Source: an uncultured Haemophilus sp. (GTDB lineage: Bacteria > Pseudomonadota > Gammaproteobacteria > Enterobacterales > Pasteurellaceae). Taken from it: a DNA stretch of 15,340 nt. The stretch covers positions 1 to 15,340 of the forward strand of contig CAJLFU010000041.1 of NCBI GenBank assembly GCA_905205995.1, in the 5' to 3' direction. A program made the translations under genes and the position numbers. A model generated the notes under the pieces. That model was not told where the DNA came from and did not search any database. It worked only from the letters and a program-made list of their open reading frames with translations. Positions 6,155 to 12,799 of the stretch are shown in pieces; the stretch's first letter is position 1, and the number at the start of each line of letters is the position of its first letter.

Positions 6155-8800
6155 TTATTCTTCAGAAGTTACATCTTCAGATCCTTCATCTTCATCATCC
6201 ACATCACAAACACGTTCAAGACTGACTACGTGCTCATCTTCTGCGGTACGAATTAAACGAACCCCTTGGGTGTTACGGCCAACGATACTTACTTCACTTA
6301 CATGAGTACGCACTAAGGTACCTGCATCAGTAATAAGCATAATTTGGTCGGTTTCTTCTACTTGTGTCGCAGCAACGACTTTACCGTTACGTTCGCTCAC
6401 TTTAATCGAAATCACCCCTTTGGTATTACGGGATTTGGTTGGGTATTCGCTTAATTGCGTGCGTTTACCATAACCGTTTTGCGTCGCGGTAAGGATTGCG
6501 CCATCATTTTTCGGTACGACTAAGGAAACGACTTTATCGATGTTGAGATCGAGTGTTTCTTCCGCATTATCATCAGAAACATCTTCAATTTCGACCGCAC
6601 TTTCATCATCAGCGATATCATTGGTTAGGGCGAGTTTAATACCGCGTACACCTGTTGCTAAACGACCCATTGCACGTACTGCGCTTTCAGCGAAACGTAC
6701 CACGCGACCTTGCGAAGAGAACAACATGATTTCGTTAGAGCCATCGGTAATATCCACGCCGATTAATTCATCTTCATCACGTAAGTTCAAGGCGATGATA
6801 CCGCTTGAACGTGGACGGCTGAATTCGGTTAGCGCAATTTTCTTCACAATACCACCAGCGGTTGCCATGATGACGAATTTATCTTCTTCATAAGCAGAGA
6901 TTGGCAGGATTGCGGTGATACGCTCATTTTCTTGTAATGGTAGAATATTTACAATTGGACGACCACGCGCGCCACGGCTGGCTTGTGGTAATTGATAGAC
7001 TTTCAACCAATATAAGCGACCACGGCTCGAGAAGCAGAGAATCGTATCGTGAGTATTCGCTACTAAGAGTTTTTCAATGAAGTCTTCATCTTTCATCTTC
7101 GTTGCAGATTTACCTTTACCACCACGACGTTGTGCTTCGTAGTCGGTAAGCGGTTGATATTTCACATAACCTTCGTGAGAAAGGGTTACTACTACATCTT
7201 CTTGAGCGATTAAATCTTCTAAATCAATATCACCGGAAGCCGCAGTAATTTCGGTACGACGTTCATCGGCGAATTGTGCACGTACTTGTTCAAGCTCTTC
7301 ACGAATCACTTCCATCAAGCGCTCAGGGCTATTGATGATGTGGAGAAGTTCTGCAATTTTAACCAATAACTCTTTGTATTCATTGATCACTTCTTCAGTA
7401 GCAAGACCGGTTAAACGGTGCAAGCGAAGTTCTAAGATTGCATCAACTTGTTCTGGAGAAAGATAGTAATCAGAACCTTTAATACCAAATTCAGCGGCTA
7501 ATTCAGCTGGGCGTGCCGCTGCATCAAGTAAGCCTAAGATCTCACTGTTGAGTTTCCAAGGGCGAGAAATTAATTTTTCTGCCGCTTCTTTACGCTCTTT
7601 CGATTGACGGATGATGTCGATGATTTCATCGATGTTTGATGTTGCAACCGCTAAACCTTCTAAAATATGGGTACGCTCGCGGGCTTTACGCAATTCAAAT
7701 AAAGAACGGCGAATCACCACTTCGCGACGGTGCATCACAAAGGCTTCAATGATTTGTTTTAAGTTGAATAAACGTGGTTGACCGTGATCCAAGGCCACCA
7801 TGTTGATCCCGAAGGTCACTTGCATTTGGGTGAGAGCATAGAGGTGATTTAATACCACTTCACCTACGGCATCACGTTTGATATCGATTTCAATGCGGAT
7901 CCCTTCTTTGTTAGAAAGGTCGATAATATTGCTGATACCTTCGATTTTTTTATCTTTGATAAGCTCAGCAATTTTTTCCACTAATTTGGCTTTGTTCACC
8001 TGATAAGGCAATTCAGTCACAATAATTTGTTCTTTGCCTTTATCTGTGGTTTCTACGCTAGCACGAGCGCGAACATACACTTTGCCGCGACCAGTGCGAT
8101 AAGCTTCTTCAATCCCTTTACAGCCATTAATTAATGCCGCTGTTGGGAAGTCAGGGCCTGGAATATATTGCATTAATTCATCAATGGTGATGTTTTCGTT
8201 ATCAATATAAGCCAAGCAGCCATCTAGAACTTCATTTAAGTTGTGTGGTGGAATGTTGGTTGCCATCCCCACCGCAATACCGGAAGAACCGTTTGCTAAA
8301 AGTGCCGGAATACGGGTTGGTAATACATCCGGAATCATTAATTCGCCATCGTAGTTTGGCGAGAAATTCACGGTTTCTTTATCCAAGTCAGTTAATAATG
8401 CTTGGGTGATTTTTTGCATACGGACTTCGGTATAACGCATTGCCGCTGGCGCGTCACCGTCGATTGAACCGAAGTTACCTTGCCCATCTACCAACATGTA
8501 GCGCAATGAGAACGGCTGTGCCATACGCACAATGGTGTAGTACACCGCAAAATCACCGTGTGGGTGATATTTACCGATTACATCACCTACCACACGGGCA
8601 GATTTTACGTATTTTTTGCCGGCAGTGATGCCAGATTGATCCATGGAGAAAAGCACACGTCGATGCACCGGTTTTAAACCGTCACGTACGTCGGGCAAAG
8701 CACGCCCAACAATCACCGACATGGCGTAGTCAAGGTAAGAAGATTTGAGTTCTTCTTCAATATTGACTAGGGTAATAGAGGAATGGATTGAATCCGTCAT
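6155..8800 (-). CDS. gyrA: DNA gyrase subunit A, with quinolone-resistance-type residues Phe84 and Tyr88
   Basis: The A subunit of the GyrA2GyrB2 topoisomerase cuts and reseals both DNA strands to put in negative supercoils. From ATG at 8800 (AAGGAA five bases before) it is 881 residues, full length for Haemophilus-type GyrA. A longer in-frame ATG at 8821 adds seven residues absent from the family. N-terminus: NIEEELKSSYLDYAMSVIVGRALPDVRDG. The active-site Tyr is residue 123 in AAMRYTE. The GyrA box QRRGGKG is at 557-563, and a beta-pinwheel C-terminal domain and acidic tail (DVDDEDEGSED) follow. In the quinolone-resistance-determining region the sequence is HPHGDFAVYYT: Phe84 (codon TTT, 8549-8551) and Tyr88 (codon TAC, 8537-8539) replace the usual Ser and Asp. 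The enzyme is otherwise intact. One uptake sequence lies at 6594. Confidence 0.98.
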   Translation of the reverse strand: MTDSIHSSITLVNIEEELKSSYLDYAMSVIVGRALPDVRDGLKPVHRRVLFSMDQSGITAGKKYVKSARVVGDVIGKYHPHGDFAVYYTIVRMAQPFSLRYMLVDGQGNFGSIDGDAPAAMRYTEVRMQKITQALLTDLDKETVNFSPNYDGELMIPDVLPTRIPALLANGSSGIAVGMATNIPPHNLNEVLDGCLAYIDNENITIDELMQYIPGPDFPTAALINGCKGIEEAYRTGRGKVYVRARASVETTDKGKEQIIVTELPYQVNKAKLVEKIAELIKDKKIEGISNIIDLSNKEGIRIEIDIKRDAVGEVVLNHLYALTQMQVTFGINMVALDHGQPRLFNLKQIIEAFVMHRREVVIRRSLFELRKARERTHILEGLAVATSNIDEIIDIIRQSKERKEAAEKLISRPWKLNSEILGLLDAAARPAELAAEFGIKGSDYYLSPEQVDAILELRLHRLTGLATEEVINEYKELLVKIAELLHIINSPERLMEVIREELEQVRAQFADERRTEITAASGDIDLEDLIAQEDVVVTLSHEGYVKYQPLTDYEAQRRGGKGKSATKMKDEDFIEKLLVANTHDTILCFSSRGRLYWLKVYQLPQASRGARGRPIVNILPLQENERITAILPISAYEEDKFVIMATAGGIVKKIALTEFSRPRSSGIIALNLRDEDELIGVDITDGSNEIMLFSSQGRVVRFAESAVRAMGRLATGVRGIKLALTNDIADDESAVEIEDVSDDNAEETLDLNIDKVVSLVVPKNDGAILTATQNGYGKRTQLSEYPTKSRNTKGVISIKVSERNGKVVAATQVEETDQIMLITDAGTLVRTHVSEVSIVGRNTQGVRLIRTAEDEHVVSLERVCDVDDEDEGSEDVTSEE

Positions 8801-8834
8801 TTTTATTCCTTTTTTGATCAAAAAATTGCGACGG

Positions 8835-8843
8835 ATTATAGCA
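8835..8843 (-). promoter_or_regulatory. Extended -10 promoter element of gyrA
   Basis: On the minus strand TGC-TATAAT, a perfect -10 with the extended TGn motif, ends 34 bases before the gyrA ATG. The -35 position (about CACAAA/ACAAAA) is poor, which an extended -10 can compensate. Supercoiling control of gyrA promoters is known elsewhere but cannot be read from this sequence. Confidence 0.6.
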
Positions 8844-8867
8844 TAAATTTAAGCATTTTTGTGTGAA

Positions 8868-8876
8868 AAGTGCGGT
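8868..8876 (+). repeat. Intergenic DNA uptake sequence
   Basis: A perfect AAGTGCGGT in the 153-base gap between gyrA and ycaO, upstream of the gyrA promoter. It is the Haemophilus-type signal for DNA uptake during natural transformation. Confidence 0.9.
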
Positions 8877-8903
8877 TGATTTTAAAGCAGTTTTTTAATG
8901 CGG

Positions 8904-8934
8904 AAATAAATAAGGCAGACATTAAGTCCGCCTT
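8904..8934 (-). terminator. Rho-independent terminator of ycaO
   Basis: On the minus strand AAGGCGGAC (8934-8926), loop TTAAT, GTCTGCCTT (8920-8912) form a nine-pair stem with one G-U pair, followed by ATTTATTT. It begins 19 bases after the ycaO stop and separates ycaO from gyrA, which points the same way. Confidence 0.8.
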
Positions 8935-8953
8935 ATGATTGAGAGAAAATCGT

Positions 8954-10717
8954 CTATTTCCAATTTTCTCGTTTGGCTTTTTGTAATTTAGCATAGGCAC
9001 CAAGTAACGCTTGGTGTTCTTTGAAGTTTTCAAGCGTTTCATCGCTGGCTGGTAAGTTATAGAACGGGTTACCTTTTTCAGCCACCGCAGCCCAAGCTTG
9101 TTGAACGGCTTCTTTGCCATACATTCTTTCAAATACAGTGCGATATTGTTGCGGATCTCGAGTGCTGTCTAAATGCAATTCAATGATGCTGATTAAAGCA
9201 CGATAGTAATTTGCACGCTCAGGCGTAAACACAGAGCTGTTCATATTCATCGTCCAGTTTGCCCAATCTAAGGCTAATTCTAATTCACCTAATGCTAAGT
9301 AAAGCATGGATTTAAGTTCACCAACACGTAATGTTGTCCAACCGCTTGCTTTTGGTGCAATGATACCGATAAATTCGCGAACGCGTGTGGCATCGTCAAT
9401 ATCTTGCTCATCTAATTCTGCTAATAATTCTTCATAAGTTTCAGCATCATGATGATGGTGTGGCAGATCCAATAAGATCTCACGCCAGTCCATACCCATA
9501 TTATTATTGGCATAAATGAGGTCATCAGCAGGATAGATATCAGACATGCCTGGTACGATAATGCGGCAAGCGTAAACGTCTAAATGGTTGTAATCCATGA
9601 TATAGACTTCTTTTTCCTCTGCATTAAAGATTGCCATCAAGTTTTCATATTCTTCTTGCGTTGAACCTGAGAAATCCCAATCTACAAATTCATAGTCTGG
9701 CGTATTTTTAAATAAATCCCAAGAAATTAAACCGCTAGAATCAATAAAGTGTGTTTCAAGGTTAGCATGCTCCGCCACATCATCATTATTGAATGATGGA
9801 GGAGAGAATACATCGAGATCTTTTAAGCTGCGACCTTGTAAAAGCTCCGTTACTGTACGCTCTAATGCCACTTGGAAGTTTGGATGTGCACCAAAAGAAG
9901 CAAAGCAAGTGCCGTTATTTGGGTTAAGCAACACTACACAAATGACAGGATATTTGCCACCTAGTGACGCATCAAAGGCATAAATAGGGAAGCCTTCTTC
10001 CTCTAATTTTGCAATAGAGGCTTGAATAGATGGATAACGATCCATCACGGATTTTGGGATTTCAGGAAGACTGATAGCTTCTGCAATAATGCGATTTTTT
10101 ATATAACGCTCAAAGACCTCTGAAAGCCCTTGCACACGTGCTTCATTTTTTGTGTTACCAGCGGACATCCCATTAGAGACATACAAATTCGCAATGATAC
10201 TTTGTGGAATATAGACGGTTTCTTGATCGGATTGGCGTACATAAGGCATCGCGACAATACCGCGATCGTAATTACCGGATTGCAGATCCACAAGCAATTC
10301 AGGGGTTAGTTCTTGATTTGGATCGAAATAATCCCATAAATAGTCATCTAAAATTCCTTGTGGTAAAAGGTCTTCATCTTCAATCGGAAACCATTTTTCA
10401 GTGGGATAATGGACGAAATCACCGTTAGCAATCTCTTGTCCTAAATAGAAATCAGCAAAGAAATAGTTGGTAGAAAGACGCTCGAAATATTCACCTAACG
10501 CAGACGCTAATGCGGCTTTTTTGCTCGCGCCTTTACCGTTAGAAAAACATTGTGGGCAATCTTTATCACGAATATGTACAGACCATACATTTGGCACAGG
10601 ATTAAGCCAAGAGGCTTCTTCAATATTGAAACCAAGTGCGGTCAATTTTTGTTGAAATTTTGAAATACTGTCTTCAAGTGCGGCATCTTTGCCGGGAATA
10701 AATGTTTGTTCGCTCAT
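8954..10717 (-). CDS. ycaO: YcaO, ATP-dependent accessory factor for ribosomal protein S12 methylthiolation
   Basis: 588 residues against 586 in E. coli, and alike along the whole length (TFIPGKDAALEDSI at the start, IEEASWLNPVPNVWSVHIRDK). The YcaO domain uses ATP to activate backbone amides in peptide-modifying relatives. In E. coli the protein raises the efficiency of RimO-dependent beta-methylthiolation of S12. ATP/Mg-binding acidic residues are in GEYFERLS (Glu76, Glu79) and in the GMSAGNTKNEARVQGLSEVFERY stretch (about 180-202). The C-terminal part (from about 450) is a helical repeat-like domain. There is no proline-rich C-terminus as in azoline-forming YcaOs and no precursor-peptide or partner gene nearby, so the housekeeping role fits. 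HHHH at 420-423 replaces an unrelated stretch in E. coli. The ATG at 10717 has AGGA before it; an upstream in-frame start at 10774 would extend across the promoter. Uptake sequence at 10634. Confidence 0.95.
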   Translation of the reverse strand: MSEQTFIPGKDAALEDSISKFQQKLTALGFNIEEASWLNPVPNVWSVHIRDKDCPQCFSNGKGASKKAALASALGEYFERLSTNYFFADFYLGQEIANGDFVHYPTEKWFPIEDEDLLPQGILDDYLWDYFDPNQELTPELLVDLQSGNYDRGIVAMPYVRQSDQETVYIPQSIIANLYVSNGMSAGNTKNEARVQGLSEVFERYIKNRIIAEAISLPEIPKSVMDRYPSIQASIAKLEEEGFPIYAFDASLGGKYPVICVVLLNPNNGTCFASFGAHPNFQVALERTVTELLQGRSLKDLDVFSPPSFNNDDVAEHANLETHFIDSSGLISWDLFKNTPDYEFVDWDFSGSTQEEYENLMAIFNAEEKEVYIMDYNHLDVYACRIIVPGMSDIYPADDLIYANNNMGMDWREILLDLPHHHHDAETYEELLAELDEQDIDDATRVREFIGIIAPKASGWTTLRVGELKSMLYLALGELELALDWANWTMNMNSSVFTPERANYYRALISIIELHLDSTRDPQQYRTVFERMYGKEAVQQAWAAVAEKGNPFYNLPASDETLENFKEHQALLGAYAKLQKAKRENWK

Positions 10718-10745
10718 AATTGTTCCTGTTATAAAAAACTTTCGG

Positions 10746-10774
10746 ATCATAGGGGAGTTTGAGATGCTAGGCAA
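10746..10774 (-). promoter_or_regulatory. Sigma70 promoter of ycaO
   Basis: On the minus strand TTGCCT (10774-10769), 17 bases, TATGAT (10751-10746). Both boxes are near consensus with ideal spacing, about 29 bases before the ATG at 10717. No clear matching promoter for the divergent yegP is visible in the remaining 120 bases; TTGTTT with TAAATT near 10800-10828 is the best but weak candidate. Confidence 0.65.
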
Positions 10775-10896
10775 GCATAAAATTTATACGCTTTGGCTCT
10801 TGTTTTCCTTGATTTTTAAGGGTAAATTAGCCTAGCGCAGAAAGGCAATTTCTGTGTAGGTAAAATTATAAACAAATCAATCAATTGGGAGACATT

Positions 10897-11235
10897 ATGG
10901 CTCAAGGATTTTATGAATTAAAAGTGGCTAAAGACGGACAATTTATGTTCAACTTAAAAGCAGCAAACGGACAAGTTATTTTAACTAGCGAACTTTATAA
11001 AACAAAAGCATCAGCTGAAAACGGTATTGCTTCAGTGCAAAAAAATGGTGTGGATGCGAAAAACTTTGAATATCGCGTAGCGAAAAATGACAAGCCTTAC
11101 TTCATTTTAAAAGCGGCTAACCACCAAGAAATTGGCCGTAGCCAATATTATTCTTCTCAAGCTGCAGCAGAAAAAGGCGTTGAGTCTGTCATGAATAATG
11201 CATCTTCTGCAGTAATCAAAGAAGTGACAGAATAA
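10897..11235 (+). CDS. yegP: YegP-type protein with two DUF1508 repeats
   Basis: 112 residues made of two tandem copies of the DUF1508 beta-beta-beta-alpha unit. Copy 1 covers about 4-50 (FYELKVAKDGQFMFNLKAANGQ... SELYKTKASAENGIASV). Copy 2 covers about 54-100 (FEYRVAKNDKPYFILKAANHQ... SQYYSSQAAAEKGVESV). The two halves share the x-F-x-LKAAN-x-Q and A-x-x-G-x-x-SV patterns, so the gene arose by internal duplication, as in E. coli YegP (110 residues). The function of the family is not established; it is small, soluble and without a signal peptide. The ATG at 10897 is chosen because GGGAG lies seven bases upstream and the family starts with MAxxFYE/WFE. Divergent from ycaO, convergent with yafS, and followed by its own terminator. 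Confidence 0.9.
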   Translation: MAQGFYELKVAKDGQFMFNLKAANGQVILTSELYKTKASAENGIASVQKNGVDAKNFEYRVAKNDKPYFILKAANHQEIGRSQYYSSQAAAEKGVESVMNNASSAVIKEVTE

Positions 11236-11952
11236 TCATTCTGTTCTTATTTCTTTAAATGCACCTGCCGGCTCTAAAAACGCCGGCATTTTTGACCGCG
11301 CTTTCTCCGGATTCAGTGTTAAGGGATAGGTTCGTTTTTGTGCGATGATCACAGTAAGCGGAGAACGGAGCGTGCTTTTCTCTTGTTTTATGGATAGTCT
11401 TTCTTCTGCAATCACATCAAAGTTTAATAACGATAACCAGTCAATGACTCGCCAAGTAGCATATTGTCGAAATTTAAAGTCACCTAATTTGGATTTGAAA
11501 AGTAATGGACTCATCGGGTTAAATAACGTGATGAAAATCCAACCGTCATCTTTTAAAACTCGATGTGCTTCACGCAATATTTGATGAGGATCTTGCGTAA
11601 AATTTAAGGTGTTTGCTAATAAGCAGGCATCCATTTCTTTTTCAATAAAAGGCAAGGTTAATGGCGATGCTTGGAGCAAGCTATCACTTTCATTTAAAAG
11701 TGCGGTAGGAAAATGCGCTGTTTTTTCAGCTAATACAATTTGATGACGTAAAGGCAAGTCAAAGGCGATTTCGCCACTTAAGGCACCGACTTTCAGTATT
11801 TGATAGCCTAAAATTTTTGGTGTCCATTGGGCAAAATAATGTGTTAATACGTTACAATAGGCTTCACCTTGTGGTAACGCTTGCCAACTTTCAGGTGAAA
11901 GAAGTGGTTTGTGCCATTTGGCTTTCCAATTCAATGTTAATCCTATTTTCAT
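11236..11952 (-). CDS. yafS: YafS-like SAM-dependent methyltransferase
   Basis: About 238 residues from ATG at 11952; E. coli YafS has 240. It belongs to the class I Rossmann methyltransferases (Methyltransf_11 type). The SAM-loop region is modified (ILKVGALSGEIAF), and the later motif reads MDACLLANTLNFTQDPHQILREAHRVLKDDGWIFI. The family block IDWLSLLNFDVI and the tail RTYPLTLNPEKARSK match YafS closely. Substrate unknown. As in E. coli it is divergent from gloB, here with only 10 bases between the two start codons, so each promoter would lie in or near the other gene. No good ribosome site precedes 11952. An in-frame TTG at 11934 has AGGA at proper distance and could be the true start; an upstream frame to 11988 is less likely. 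The last codons overlap the yegP terminator, and the stop abuts the yegP stop. Uptake sequence at 11698. Confidence 0.85.
   Translation of the reverse strand: MKIGLTLNWKAKWHKPLLSPESWQALPQGEAYCNVLTHYFAQWTPKILGYQILKVGALSGEIAFDLPLRHQIVLAEKTAHFPTALLNESDSLLQASPLTLPFIEKEMDACLLANTLNFTQDPHQILREAHRVLKDDGWIFITLFNPMSPLLFKSKLGDFKFRQYATWRVIDWLSLLNFDVIAEERLSIKQEKSTLRSPLTVIIAQKRTYPLTLNPEKARSKMPAFLEPAGAFKEIRTE
11266..11293 (+). terminator. Rho-independent terminator of yegP, inside the 3' coding end of yafS
   Basis: TGCCGGC (11266-11272), a nine-base loop, GCCGGCA (11282-11288), then TTTTT to 11293. It starts 30 bases after the yegP stop. On the other strand the same bases encode Met-Pro-Ala-Phe-Leu-Glu-Pro-Ala near the C-terminus of YafS. 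Confidence 0.85.
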
Positions 11953-11962
11953 AAGGTAATTT

Positions 11963-12664
11963 ATGCTAGTTCCTATTCCTGCACTCAATGATAACTATAT
12001 TTGGCTTTATAGACGAGAAAATTTCCCCGTAATTGTGATCGATATCCCAGAAATAACCCGTTTAATTCCGTACTTAGAATCCAATAAGCTAGACGTAGAA
12101 GCGGTGTTATTAACCCATAATCACGATGATCATGTGCAAGGTGTCGCGGAATTTAAGCAATATTATCCTAATGTGCCTGTTTTCGGCCCAACAGAATGTG
12201 CAAATAAAGGGGCAACCAACATTATGGATAGTGGTGTGATTAATACGGCACATTATCATATTGAAGTTTTACCAAGCGGTGGTCATACGGCAGGGCATGT
12301 CAGCTATTTGGTGGATGGGCATCTATTTTGCGGAGATGCGTTATTTTCTGGTGGTTGTGGACGCGTGTTTACGGGAAATTTTACTCAAATGTTTGAATCT
12401 ATGCAGCGTTTTAACCAATTACCAGATGAAACCGTGGTTTGCCCGGCGCATGAATATACGCTGGGTAATTTAGCTTTTGCGGAAACCATATTGGCGGATA
12501 AAAGTGCGGTCAAAAATCAACGTGTTTTGGTGGAACGTTATCGTGCGGAGGGTAAACCGAGTTTGCCAACAACAATTGGATTAGAAAAACAAATTAACCC
12601 ATTTTTACAAGCAAAAAATTTAGATGAATTTACAAAATGGCGTTTAGCTAAAGATAAGTTTTAA
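11963..12664 (+). CDS. gloB: Hydroxyacylglutathione hydrolase (glyoxalase II)
   Basis: Hydrolyses S-lactoylglutathione to lactate and glutathione, the second step of methylglyoxal removal, in the cytosol. Metallo-beta-lactamase fold with a two-metal site. The signature THNHDDH is at 51-57 (His52, His54, Asp56, His57); further ligands are His108 in GGHTAGH, Asp125 in FCGDALFSGGCGRVF, and His163 in CPAHEYT. The C-terminal helical part carries the glutathione-binding region (NQRVLVERYRAEGKPSLPTTIGLEKQINPFL). The 233-residue length is a little short of E. coli (251) but all parts are present. AAGGT lies eight bases before the ATG and overlaps the start of yafS on the other strand. Uptake sequence at 12502. 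No hairpin terminator is clear immediately after the stop. Confidence 0.95.
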   Translation: MLVPIPALNDNYIWLYRRENFPVIVIDIPEITRLIPYLESNKLDVEAVLLTHNHDDHVQGVAEFKQYYPNVPVFGPTECANKGATNIMDSGVINTAHYHIEVLPSGGHTAGHVSYLVDGHLFCGDALFSGGCGRVFTGNFTQMFESMQRFNQLPDETVVCPAHEYTLGNLAFAETILADKSAVKNQRVLVERYRAEGKPSLPTTIGLEKQINPFLQAKNLDEFTKWRLAKDKF

Positions 12665-12703
12665 CTCGTTTTGGTTATTTGTCTGAGTTTTTTCTCTTGA
12701 AAT

Positions 12704-12732
12704 TTGCTCAATTCTCAACAATTCATTAAAAT
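12704..12732 (+). promoter_or_regulatory. Probable sigma70 promoter of hemA
   Basis: TTGCTC (12704-12709), 17 bases, TAAAAT (12727-12732, five of six matches). The predicted transcript would start near 12739, giving a leader of about 60 bases that contains the hairpin described next. Confidence 0.6.
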
Positions 12733-12756
12733 AGCGGAACTTTTACTTTCTACTTA

Positions 12757-12790
12757 AGCCGCATATTTATAAAAGTGCGGTTGTTTTTAT
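12757..12790 (+). terminator. Terminator-like hairpin with uptake sequence in the hemA leader
   Basis: AGCCGCA (12757-12763), a 12-base AT-rich loop and TGCGGTT (12776-12782) can pair (seven pairs, one G-U), followed by GTTTTTAT. The right arm is a perfect uptake sequence AAGTGCGGT (12773-12781). It ends only 10 bases before the hemA ATG. It could end gloB readthrough, attenuate hemA, or be just an uptake signal with chance pairing. Confidence 0.45.
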
Positions 12791-12799
12791 TAGGTTTTT

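Noticed and set aside
6540..6893. Rightward 117-codon open frame opposite gyrA
   Set aside because: Low-complexity Ser/Arg-rich antisense shadow of the GyrA C-terminal domain.
8836..9132. Leftward 98-codon open frame between ycaO and gyrA
   Set aside because: It overlaps the 3' end of ycaO in another frame, runs through the ycaO terminator and the gyrA promoter, and resembles no family.
10204..10428. Rightward open frames opposite ycaO (also 9789-9983 and 10467-10655)
   Set aside because: All lie opposite strongly conserved YcaO codons, without ribosome sites or family features.
8954..11235. ycaO as part of a ribosomally made azoline peptide cluster, with yegP as precursor
   Set aside because: This YcaO is the E. 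coli housekeeping type over its full length. yegP is a conserved two-repeat protein, divergently transcribed, without leader/core features, and there is no partner cyclodehydratase or transporter.
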